A DNA stretch of 64,000 bases from Pseudocercospora fijiensis CIRAD86 (lineage: Eukaryota > Ascomycota > Dothideomycetes > Mycosphaerellales > Mycosphaerellaceae): contig NW_006921539.1 in NCBI RefSeq assembly GCF_000340215.1, positions 1,498,507-1,562,506 on the forward strand, read 5' to 3'. Position 1 is the stretch's first letter. Each line of letters opens with the position of its first letter. The notes beneath the pieces are model-generated. The model made no database searches and was not told the origin of the DNA. It saw only the letters and a program-made list of their open reading frames with translations. The translations under genes and the position numbers were made by a program. Shown here piece by piece: positions 46,561-57,546 of this stretch.

Positions 46561-48590
46561 TTTTAATATTACTATAATGCGGATAGCTATAGTTATACGC
46601 CTCGTAGCTATATATGCTTATATATTATTATTATTATTATTATTATTAATTCGAGCGATAGTTGAAATGTTACTTTAGCGATATAGTCCGAGCTTCCGCG
46701 TACCGCGTTTTAATAACAGTCGCGCGGGTACGCAAACCTTATTCTAGCCGCATATATCTAATAGATAGAAAGCGCTAGAATAGTCGGAAAGTAAGGGTAC
46801 GGAAGAAGGATAGAGTAGCGTCTTAGGCCCGATATCTAGGTCTATAATACGTACAAGATCTGTCTAGGTAATTTTCCTAGAAAACTTCTTAGATTTCTTC
46901 TAATAGGGGAAAAACCTATAGCCGTAGGTCGAGGTACCGATTCGCGGTAATTAGAGGGAAATATAGTATAGTAAAAAAGAATAGTAAGGTATCGTTATAT
47001 AGGATTCTACGATGCGCCCCTACTTATATATTTAGTAGGGTAGGAGTATCTCTCTATCGCTAGATTTCCTCCTTAGTAAGGCGTCTTACTATTAGGATAA
47101 GCGCCTTAGCCTTTAGTTTACGCGATCTAGCGTTAGATACGGTTAGTAGACCTAAGGTCTTAGTCTGTTTCTAGGCGTCGTAATTCTCGTTATCGTAGGA
47201 GCGATATACGTTAGAGCTAATCGATTTGCCTAACGTAGTATTTTTGCTTACTAGTAGACTTAGCTAGTTCGGGTCTATATCGGTAGCCGACTAACCTATC
47301 TATACTTCCTAGGCGTCGGGTTAGGTAACCCTCTTAATAGACTTAGGGTCGCTATCTTCCGCGTAGTTCGGCCTTCTACCTCCTCTTAGTAGCTAGCGTC
47401 TTATAGGCTACGTATCTCGCCGTAGCTATTCCTCTTTAGTATCGTCGGACTAGAGTCGCTTTACTATCGGCGCGACCTACGTAGGCTTTTATAATATTAG
47501 GGATAGTCTTATCTAACTAATCTATCTATCCGTAAAAAACATATACTAATGCTTAGCGTCGTAGCGGTATTTTATATCTACTACTACGAAGGCTATCGAT
47601 TCTTCGGCTACGTTACGAAATTGCTATCGTAGCGTTGCGTAATCCTTTAGCTATAGTTCTCGAAGCCCGATAAAAGCGTCGGTATTTAAATTAAACCCGA
47701 AAAGTATCTTATCGGACGAGACGCTAGTGCTCGTATTCTTAACACTCCCGAGATAGGATATAAGGGAGGGAAGGACGTCTATCTACTATATATCTAGATT
47801 TACCGTAACAAAATACCGTATAGCGATCTTAACGGTCTAATTTATACGCTTAGACTAGCCGTCTATCTATAGATAGTAGGCTATAGAGGCGAGGATTGAT
47901 ATACCTAGTAGCTTTATTATTATAGTAAAGAATTTAGATAGCTATTTAGGATCTCGATCGCAGATAAAGACTTTAGCGACTCGCTAAGATCGCTCTTAGA
48001 TAGCCGTAAGGTACTAGGCTGCCTACGTTTCTATAGTCTACTAATATTTCCCGAAAAGAAGCAAAACTCGCTTAGATTTCTTATAGGTAACTATAAGGAG
48101 CGTATCGAAACCTTCGTTAGTAGGTAGGAGTCCTACGATCTAATCTACCGTTTAGACGTCTATAGGTAGTCGATACTTCGAGTCTATTAGGTTAAGCTAG
48201 CCGTAAGGCTTATACCGAGTCGATTAGTTCGCCTTATATATATTACACTAATCGATATATCGTTCTAAATGCCGACGATAGTTTCTAACGTAGAAACTAG
48301 CGTTAACCCGATCGAGCGTACGCTAGAACCCCGCGTAATGCCTTAGGTTATACGCTATCTTAAAGATTTCGTAAGTAAGGGCAAAAGGAATATATAACTA
48401 AAAGTAAAGTAAAACTAGGTCGACGTAGTAGATAAGGCCGTCTTCCTAAAAGAATCTAATACTATATAAGGACTTTAAGTCTATAGGAACGTCGTCTAGC
48501 TTTTTAAGCGCGTTCTGTATACTACGAGCGGCTATATCCTCCGAAGAGTAGAAAGAAGGCGGTTTTAGGAGGTAGCTTGTTAGGACTAAA
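46561..48590 (-). mobile_element. Ty3/gypsy integrase fragment, minus strand
   Basis: The minus strand from about 48200 to 47450 reads FDTLLIVTYKKSKRVLLL, RVAKVFICDRDPK*LSKFF, GISILASIAYY and IDGQSKRIN, matching the integrase core blocks (VVVDR-TK, SDRGS-F, LSTAFHPQTDGQTERQN) of gypsy elements, with stops. The sequence to the left has no chromodomain I can recognise. A TAT/ATT microsatellite lies at about 46620-46650. Neither reverse transcriptase nor LTR accompanies this fragment; the LTR to its right belongs to a plus-strand element. Confidence 0.65.
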
Positions 48591-48610
48591 GAGGTTATAC
48601 GTAATTGGTA

Positions 48611-48860
48611 TATAACCGGGCTCGAGTGAAGCTAGGGTCTCGATGCCTTAGGTAGGGCTTAGCGCTTAGTAGTAGGCTAACTTGCCTGCCTTCCTCCCTC
48701 TCCTTCTAGCTTCTTATCGAATACTACCTATACCTACTACTACCCTATCTACCTACTAACAGACCCTTCTTATATAGTATTCGATCTACCCTTTAAGGGT
48801 AGTAGCTAGATAGTTCTTATTTTAAGCTTTTAGCAATATAGCTACGAACAAGACTAATCT
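48611..48860 (+). repeat. LTR of the right gypsy fragment (plus orientation)
   Basis: Matches the reverse complement of 17310-17572 over about 220 bp, including ctagggtct, ccttaggtagggcttagcg and tatatagtattcgatctacc. Outer ends are not defined. Confidence 0.65.
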
Positions 48861-50160
48861 AACTATATTACGCCCGAAGAATAGGACCTATACGTACTAT
48901 TCTATTAAACAACCGTACTAATCATTAAGCAAGGCCTTCTATACGGCCTATTATACCGAGTCAATCGTACTAGACCGATATCTACTAATTCCGCTATATC
49001 CGTATCTTAGGGGCTAATAATATATTATTAGTATCGCCCCTTATAATAGCCGGCTTATTACGAAGCAACAACCGTGCTACCGCTAGTAGCGCTAGCAATA
49101 ACAACGCTAGTAGCACAGTGCCTACTAAAGTGCCTACTAAAGCACCTACTAAAGTGCCTCCTACCGAAGAGCCTACTACTAAGTCTGCTAAAGAACCTAT
49201 AATTCTAGGTAACGACCTAGAATTGCCCATCGACGACATTCTTAACAATATTGTTAATCGTCGATATAGCTAACTAGCCTTTAGTTATTAACTAGTAGGG
49301 AGACTTTAAGAGGCTACTTAAAATAGGCTTACTGCCCTACGCTAAGAATAATAGCTAAAGGACGACCTCCTCGAACTTCGCCGCCTTTAGGAAGCCCCGA
49401 CAACCAAACTAACAGCAGGGCCTTCCTTACTAACTATTCAAAAGAAGGATGCTAAACTTAAGGATTGCACCGTGTTCGATAGCTCTAGTCGGAAACAATA
49501 TAACGACTATATTCGTAACTGCGAGCTTAACTAGCGTAATATACCAAGAGCGCTGCTAGATAACTATTCCTTAGTCGTCTATACTACACAGTACATTAAT
49601 AGAGACCTAAAGCGCACCTAGGATAACTATTTTAATTCCCTCGATAATTAGACCGCTATTTAGTAGTAAACCTATAAAACTATTATATTAGACACCCTTA
49701 GAAACCCTATACTAAGGCAATAATATGCTTAGGACCTATATCTTCGAGCTAAACAGAAGACTAATTAATCGGCTCGTTTATTCGAGGCCTATTTAAAGAC
49801 CCTCGAGGATAACCTTCCGGCTAAGACTAATTCTATATAGATCTTAGAGATACGCCTAAAGCTTAGATAGGAGCTTATCCTCGAATTGGACCGTCGCCGC
49901 GTATTTAAATAGGCTAACCTAATACGTATTTAATTTATAGTCGAGGTAGAAACAGCTAAACGAGCTACCTAGCTCTAACAACGACTAGAATCGAGGATCT
50001 AACTAACTAGTACTAACCGCGGCAACCGTAGTGCCCGCGGAGGAAACTAAGGTTCCTACTAAAACAATAGTACTAATAATAGGAACAGTAACAATAACCG
50101 TAGAAGAGGCCGTAGCCGTCGGCTATATAGAGAAGGCTAATGGCGTATATGCTATATAAA
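48861..50160 (+). mobile_element. gypsy leader and gag fragment, plus strand
   Basis: A gag frame with RIP stops from about 48990: a Thr/Pro/Ala-rich start whose minus strand stays open by chance (48994-49248), then KLKDCTVFDSSSRKQYNDY, ALLDNYSLVVYTTQYIN, DNYFNSLDN and a C-terminal Arg/Asn-rich NNRRRGRSRR. It matches the gag of the minus-strand element at 15990-16680 nearly block for block. No protease or polymerase follows; homology ends near 50160. Confidence 0.7.
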
Positions 50161-50615
50161 CTAGGTAGTATCTATCTTCCTTTAATTCGGGAAGAGTACA
50201 ATCCTACTAGGCTATAGGCGGCGGGTCGTTCGAAGATTCCCGGTCCTTCGATACTATAGGCTCTAGTACCGTAACGTAGCTATTAAGAGGTAGAGTAGGG
50301 AACCGTCTCGATATTAACCGTAGTTATAGGCGTAGCAGCTACCGTAAGAGTAGTCGGAACCTCCTACGTCCTTATACCGCGAAAAGGGAAGTTAGGAGGG
50401 TTAGGTACCTAGCTCCTACTAACCCGAACTGCCGCTCCTACCCTTAGTAAGTAAGGGTATTAATAGAGGGAGCGTAAAGCGCGCCGCGGCGCTAGGCTAG
50501 GTCTATCGTCGATCTCGAGCCGATTCGCCTATAGATTTCGTATTAAATTATAGTCTCTTTCTTTATAGCGTAGCTACGGCGTTCTATAGTGCGGAAAGTA
50601 GTGTTAGAGTAGTTT
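50161..50615. other. RIPed sequence at the right edge of the block
   Basis: RIP-type DNA of unknown origin between the gag fragment and the NLR exon. It is not obviously similar to the left edge of the block, and I see no direct repeat that would mark a target-site duplication. Confidence 0.4.
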
Positions 50616-53600
50616 GTTAAGGCTCTTCGACAAAAGTACGCCAAAGACGCAGTGTTGCAATTGAGATCTTCCAAGAAGTACAGTCCAGATCTCGCTTACT
50701 ATATTCGCAATTCCCTGGAAAGTCGTTCAGCGGACGAAAAATGGATTGACGTGCTCTGCAAACTGCTTGCCGCTATGCCGCCTGATAGCAGTGATCTGGC
50801 AATCAGGAAACGACTGAGAGAGATTGGACTTTACAGCATTCATCAGATGGTTGACGACGCCTGGAATACTGTACGTATCCGAGTCACCCAATCCGCCTTC
50901 CACTCGAGTGCTCCTAGCTATGCTAACTTTGTCCAGATCCTTGCAAGAGATGGGGAAGCGAGACTGGAACTCGAGGAATTGCTCCAGGCTGTAACAATCT
51001 GTTATGAACCGCCGACGCTGGCCGACTTGGCGGTGCTTACTCAAATTGAGGATATCGAGCGCTTAGAAGACCTTATTGCAAGATGCGCTCCGTTGCTCCG
51101 ACGAGGGGACTGGAATGAGCACAAGGACAGAATCGTCTTTGGGAGCGCCCAGTTCCAAGAGAACTTGGTAATGCTGTGTCATGAAGAGTCGGCTCTGAAG
51201 AAGCGCTTCCACGGTCTAATGGCTTTGAGATGTTTCCAACATATCAAATCAGCTTACGATCCTGCTTTGAGCAATGGATCGGGAAAAGCATCTGCATCGT
51301 TACAAAGGACTTTGACTACCACCGCCAGGCTTTCTCAGGATAATAAGGTCATGGAGGTCGTCAACGAAGATGATGATCTGGAAGACGGCCCTCGGGCTGA
51401 GAGTCTGCCCTCTGAGGAATCCTCTTTCTATCCCGTGAAGTATCTTTTCCGACATCTGAGCGAAGCGCCACCAGATGCAGCACAGGAGCTGTATGAAGAC
51501 GATCCAAACTTTTGGGGACTTCACTCAGATCTCAGGAACGAATGGCTAAAAGACTTCAAGGCTTTGACCTCGGATTTGAGAGACCTCCACGTCGTTGGCA
51601 TGTCTGCATTGCATGTTGCGGCTGGTATAGGAGCGAAGGAGGTCGTCTCAACTCTGCTTAGCAGAAATGGCGACGCGGCCTTGTCATGGATCAACGAAGC
51701 TGGCATGACTGCAGTAGGTCCCCATACTGGCGATATAACGTTGCGTTTGCTGACATCTCTAGCTTCACGTTGCTGCGTACAACAATCACGCCGACGTTGT
51801 TGAGACTCTAATCAGAGCTCGAGCTAACATTGAAGCCGGTCACGGCAATGTGGGCACCGCTCTGCACTTCGCTGCACTGCGAGGCCATTGCAACGTCATG
51901 AGTAGGCTCATTGAACGCGGGGCCTGTGTTAACGCTATCAGCGAGAAATACGGTCCGGTGATCAACGCCGCAATCCTTTCTGGAACTGTGGATGCCGTGA
52001 AGCAGATTATGAATGGTAAGGTTCGGTTCGACTTCGACTACACCAGGTTTGAATCGCCTATCTCCCTGGCTGCAGGTATCTCCGAGCCAAGTCTGTTTCG
52101 AGATATTCTTGAGACTGGAAGAGAAAAGTGGCTGCGGAACGTGAAGCTGCTGGATCAAGCCTTGATCAGGGCTTCGTACGGAGGCCGGCTCGAGAGCCTG
52201 CGCATTCTACTAAACTTCCAGCATGTGTATACCAACAACACGCTTGGAGATGCAATACTTTCCGCAGCGCAGGAGAAAAATTGGTCTTCCGTGAGCGCAC
52301 TGCTGGACTACACCATCAACGACACCGACCGACAGGACCACGCGGAAATTGGGTTGGGTGTCCCTTTCTACCTCGCTTGCGTGGCCAGGGAAGAGCGTAT
52401 GGACGTTCTCGAAAAGATCTGGGCCTTCACGCAACAGAACATACATCCGGACATCCTAGACTTCTCACTGTACGAGTCTGCCATCTTGAAGAAGAATGCC
52501 ACTGCCATTTGGCTGCTGGAGACATGTGGCGCCAGCGCAAACACAAACGCAGATCGGCCGAATTTGCTGGAGCATATCGATGTGGGACCGCCTGCGGACT
52601 TTGGGAATCCCTTGAATGCTGCAGCTAGCATGGGTAACATCGAGCTGCTGAAGGCGCTCCTTGAGAAGAACGCTAAGATTGATGGTCCTCGTGGCTACTC
52701 GCTCCAGCTTGCCGCCAGCGAAGGGCACACGGACATTGTCGAATTTCTGCTGGCTCATGGCGCAGAAGTGAACAAAGAAGCGGAGGATGACCAAGAGCTA
52801 AAGTTCTACAGCGTCACAGCATTGCAGGCGGCCTGTGATCACGACCGCGAAGCTGTTGTTGAGGTCCTTCTCAAGCATGGCGCGGACCCGAATCGTGGAG
52901 GGGGTGTGCTTAGCAACCCCATAACGGCCGCGACGCAACGAGCTGAACCTGGAATCTTGAAGTTGCTCCTGAAAGCCGAAGGCATCCGCGTGAATGTGAC
53001 TGGAGGAAGCGATAAATCAACGCCTTTGATCAATGCTGCTACCCGCATGCCGACTGAATGTGTGGAGCTATTGCTCAAGGAAAATGCCGACATCAATGCA
53101 AAGAACACGGCTGGCGATACAGCGCTAATAATGGCTGCACTCAAGGGCAACGAGACTTGTGTTAGAGTTCTCTGTCAGCAGGGTGCAGACGTGACCCACC
53201 AAAGCCCACGTTACGGTCTAGCGATTCAAGCTGCTGCTCAAGGGTCTAGTCCCCAGTCAGCTCAAGTGCTGGCTCAGAATATGGGTGGCGCAATTGAGGA
53301 ATTCCGGGAGAAAGGCAAGACTCGACAGTTGAAACTCGTGTTAGAAATGACGTGGGCTGATTCTTGCAGTGAAATACGACCACGAACAAGCCAAGAGGGA
53401 CTTTGAGACTGCAAAAGCGAACTTGCTCGACCGAGACCATATCATCGAGGGCCTGAAACGCGATATTGAAGAGACCAACGATCGCTTGGACACGGCAAAC
53501 AAGCAAATAGAAGAACATAAGCTTGAACGAGACGGGCTGGTCTCTGAGCGTCTATTGCAAGGCACGACTTATCAGTCTGTCGATCAGCAGATCAAAGCTA

Positions 53601-54742
53601 TCAAGTTTGAGAGGGACGAGTTACAGAAACAACTTGATGCCGAGAAAGGCCAGTACAAAATCATGCAGGCTTCGGCTGCCGATCTACGGAAAAGACTGGA
53701 AGATGAAAGGGCAAGGGTTGCTCAATTGAGGACAAAAGAGGGCTGGACGGCATTGGAAGAAAAGAAGACCGCTATTGTGGCTCTCGAGGCTGAAAAGCAG
53801 GCTATGCTAGAGAAGTCGAGTGCGGATGAACAGGAACGGGAGAAAGAGCGCGAGCAGTTGACGACTCAGATCTCAAGCTTGCAGGAACGACTACTTGCGA
53901 TGGAAAATAAAGCCAGCAGAACTCACACCGACGCAATGGATCTGCTCAAAGCTCTTGATGCTGAGAAAGCGAACTCAAAGCATTTGGAGTCGGAGGTCGA
54001 GCGTCTTGAGAAAGAGCGCGATGACATGGAGACCACTATGGCGACGGTGAAGGCGGCCGCAGATGCACTCAGCGGCAAGCAAATCGCAGCCAGCGCGTCA
54101 CAGGAAGTTCGCAATCCCATGAGCAGAGCAGGCAGTGCCGTCGATGATGACACTTCCGAGCCACATGTAACAAACCCATTGGGAAATCATCCTCCCACTG
54201 CCGCAAATGGTCTTGGAAGCCCCTCTGGTGTATCCCAGGAGACGATGCGAATCTGGCCAGGAAGCTTTCCTTCTGGAGATCACGGCCTCGCAAGTCCACC
54301 CTTGTCCCAAGGCAAGATGAGTTCAGGCTCGGGACCAACCAGTCCCGGGTTCAGAACCGTCCATGGACATCACCGTCCCGACGGCGCACTTGGTAGCTAC
54401 CAGCAGGGTGGAGGTGTTCGAAAGAAAGTCGGTGAAGATGGCTCGCTCAGGAACGGAGGAGGAGCAAGTTCCAACAGCCCGAGTTCGTCAAACGATCACC
54501 TACAAGGATCTGGCACGACTTTCGAGGACTGTCGCAATGGCATTCCTGATGAGGTTGCTCAGATGCCAACGGAGGTCGTGCAGGGTCCTGCTGTTGGGGG
54601 ATCTTGGAGAGGAGTACCAAGGTGGTCTCGAGGAGTGCCGCGTAAGGTCGGTGGTATGATGGATGGCTTTGGTCGACCGTCTGGGGCGAAGAGTCCTCCT
54701 TTGCCACCGCGTCCAAACAGGCCGAATGAAGGTGGTGCTTAG
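50616..54742 (+). pseudogene. NLR-like protein, 3' half: end of NACHT, ankyrin repeats, coiled coil
   Basis: The frame opens at 50616, directly after the RIPed block, with VKALRQKYAKDAVLQL and then YIRNSLESRSADEKWIDVLCKLL, which is the usual continuation of fungal NACHT domains. Exon 50616-51713 joins 51763 onward through a 49-bp intron (gtaggt...tctctag), restoring GMTALHVAAYNNHADVVETL. About ten ankyrin repeats follow to about 53280 (for example GNPLNAAASMGNIELLKALL, TALIMAALKGNETCVRVL). From 53370 a second frame gives a coiled coil of some 230 residues and a disordered Ser/Pro/Gly-rich tail ending at 54742. The link between the two frames is unclear: an intron 53285-53369 would fit the phase but discards plausible codons. 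This half has no promoter of its own. Confidence 0.8.
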
Positions 54743-55236
54743 CTGCGAGAGAATGTTTGTTAATTTTCGGGGTTGGGGCAGTGGTTTGTATTTCTATGGC
54801 TATTTATCACATCGTTTTCTAATTTTTGAAGTTATACCGAAAGGTTGCCTTTTCAAATTGATACTATGTCTATTCTCACAGCCTTACAGGGCGGCCCTAG
54901 AATTTGCTGCCTTAGGCAGAACTGGTCCGAGCTCGAATTTCACCTCTTGACTTTGACTTCATTAAGGTGAATCTTTCACTCTCCGCTTGATTTAAAACTA
55001 CACACTATGCAAAACGTTTGCCATATCTGGCCACCGGAGGCGAGCAAAGGTTGAACGACCGGGAATTCATTAACGGCAGTGACCGCATTGCGTGCCCAGA
55101 TCCCTGCAATCTCTGGCCGATGTCGTACGCAACAACAGCACGAGATTATTCGTTTCCGAAATCAGGTCCTCCTTAAGAGTCTGGAATAAAGGGGACGCTG
55201 GGTGTGCAAAGCCTCCAGCAATTCGGAATTGTCGAT
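54743..55236. other. intergenic, upstream of the arylsulfatase gene
   Basis: This stretch holds the 3' flank of the NLR-like gene and the promoter of the arylsulfatase gene. I see no gene in it. Confidence 0.5.
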
Positions 55237-57080
55237 ATGGGTTGGACGGAAAAACTGGCCGCTTTGGCAGTATTAGCAGCCTGGACCGGGATCGTGGCAG
55301 CAGCAAAGCAACCAAACTTTGTGTTTATCTTAACCGATGATCAGGACTTGCATATGGACTCATTGGACTACATGCCGTTGCTCCATAAACATATTATTCA
55401 GGAGGTCCGAGAGACGAGAAGTTTTGGAATGATAGATTTGTTAACGCCTCCCAGGGTACTCTTTTCGACCACCATTACTGCACGGTATCGATTTGCTGCC
55501 CCAGTCGAGTGAACATCTGGACAGGCTTGACTGCACACAGGACCAATGTGACGGACTTGTTCCCCCCATATGGCGGCTACCCAAAGTTCGTACGAGAGGG
55601 CCTCAATGACAATTGGCTTCCAGTATTCCTGCAGCAGCTGGGCTACAACACTTATTATACTGGGAAATTATTCAACTCACACAATGTGGACAACTACAAC
55701 GACCCTCCCGTCAACGGCTTCAATGGATCCGACTTCCTTCTTGATCCATATACATACTCCTACTATGGGTCCTACATGAGCCGGAACTTCGAGCCTCCCG
55801 TCAGCTATGAAGGTCTATACTCGCCCGATGTGATCGCCGAAAAGGCATATGGCTTTTTAGAAGAGGCATCTCAGCACGCAAATCCATTCTTCATCGGAGT
55901 GGCTCCCATCGCACCGCACGCCGACGCCGACCCGAGAAAAGGAAGGCAAATGTCAATTCCATTATCCGCGGCTCGGCATCAACACCTTTTCAAGGATTAC
56001 AAGATCCCACGTACTGCCAACTTCAATCCTTCCCGGGCTTCCGGCGTCGGTTGGACAAAGCAGCTTGAGCGATTAAATGACACCGTGATCGAGTATAACG
56101 ACGAATTCCAGCGAGGAAGAATAAGGGCATTGCAGGCTGTCGATGAAATGGTGGAAGGGATTGTCAGTAAACTCGAAGCAAAGGGTTTGCTGGACAACAC
56201 CTATGTAATTTACACCACCGACAACGGCTACCACATCAGTCACCATCGACTGCCTCCAGGGAAGGAATGTCCCTTTGAAACGGACATTCATATTCCCCTG
56301 GCCATTCGTGGACCAGGAGTCCCGATTCGTCATGTCGCAGGGGTCGTATCCTCGCACACGGATCTCACACCGACTATCCTCAAGCTTGCTGGTAGCGATC
56401 GACGTGAGTCACGTGACCTAGACGGCAGTCCAATACCGCTGACCGAAGAAGAGCTAAGAGACCCAGACGTTGGAGAACATGTGAATGTTGAGTTCTGGGG
56501 TCAAGCCCTTCCAGAGGGGAAATACGGCAAGCTGGGTAATTCTACTTTTCGCACCGGTGGGCCACCCATCGTCGCTCGAAACAATACGTACAAGGCTTTG
56601 CGATTGATTGGCGATGGGTACAATCTGCTATACGTTGTCTGGTGCACTGGGGATAAGCAATACTACGACCTCAATCGCGACCCCGACCAGATCGAGAACC
56701 TCCTAGACCCGGACTTCGCCCGACTTGCAGAGCGTTATAGCCTTGCCGGTCGTCCCTTTAAGCATGTCGTTGACCGCCTCGACTCGCTGCTCATGGTGAC
56801 GAAGTCGTGCAAAGCACACTCTTGCAGAAGACCTTGGGAGACATTGCACCCGAATGGCCACGTCAAAACTTTGAAAGACGCCTTGAGCTCCCGGTACGAT
56901 GCTTTCTATGATGGGCAAAGCAAGGTCGGCTTCTCGTCGTGTCCGCTTGGTCATCTTGTCGGCGAGGAAGGACCACAAGAAGTCACTGCATGGACTGGCG
57001 ACGTCGAGGACGTAAGCGCCCCGGACTACGGCAAGCAAAAGACGTTCGACTACACAGGCCACTGGAGTTGGTGGACTTGA
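55237..57080 (+). CDS. secreted arylsulfatase
   Basis: Exons 55237-55404 and 55455-57080, with a 50-bp intron (gtccga...cctcccag); 597 residues. The ATG at 55237 is chosen because it gives a signal peptide (MGWTEKLAALAVLAAW... to about residue 23). Sulfatase family-I features are present: the metal-binding TDDQD at 33-37, the signature C-C-P-S-R at 70-74 whose first cysteine is the one converted to formylglycine, GKL at about 126, and TTDNG at 310-314 completing the metal site. The enzyme hydrolyses aryl sulfate esters, usually to release sulfate for sulfur nutrition, outside the cell or in the secretory path. Without the intron the active-site motif would be lost, which supports the splice. 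The MFS gene follows in the same direction, 467 bp downstream. Confidence 0.9.
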
Positions 57081-57546
57081 GGCGCCATGTGACGTGCATT
57101 AGAATATGCTCTTGAGCTTGTCGATCCTGTCAGACTGTCGCCCCCAAGGATACATGTATGCAGCTTCGCTGACGCACCATCATGCTCACGATCTCGGCGA
57201 CAAAATTGCAACGACATTCACATGGTATCGATGAATGATAATCTCGTCTTTGCAATTGTCCAGAAGTCCATTCTTCGTCAAGACATGTCTTTCTGGTCAT
57301 CTCTGCACACCCGATCATTGCTTGTGGGCACAGCAGCTTAAAATGCCGCAGCTCTCGATATGGTTCGCGGTAAGCTGCACGATCGCGGTGTACGCCGCAG
57401 TCGGCGCTGCAAGCGTGGTACCCTTGCCGAGCCTCGTGAATGTGATTCGGCCGTGCTGATATATTCTACCTTAGCTTTCTTTGGACCCTACTTCATATTT
57501 TCTTTGCCCTCACTGCTACTGACTCTTACGGTCGATTCATTTCATT
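57081..57546. other. intergenic between arylsulfatase and MFS genes
   Basis: This holds the terminator region of the sulfatase gene and the promoter of the MFS gene. No supported gene. Confidence 0.5.

Larger units (their letters stand above)
11599..50615. mobile_element. 39-kb RIP-degraded nested repeat block
   Basis: From 11599 to 50615 the sequence changes abruptly: CA and TG become rare, TA is everywhere, CG remains, and only short frames stay open apart from those in minisatellites. This is the expected product of RIP, which converts CpA to TpA in duplicated DNA of Pezizomycotina. Translating through stop codons reveals gypsy polyproteins, a helicase-bearing repeat in two copies, and fragments of cellular genes. 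Two short islands (16861-17247 and 41386 to about 41760) lack the signature and look younger. The block sits inside one NLR-like gene, and no target-site duplication is evident at its ends. Accumulation by successive insertions is the likely history, but a single large rearrangement cannot be excluded. Confidence 0.85.

Noticed and set aside
48994..49248. Glycine/valine-rich protein on the minus strand
   Set aside because: It is the shadow of the Thr/Pro-rich start of the gag frame on the plus strand.
11599..50615. Starship-type giant mobile element
   Set aside because: The size and the link to an NLR-like gene suggested it, but I see no tyrosine-recombinase captain (DUF3435) at an edge, and the content is mostly nested, RIPed retroelements.
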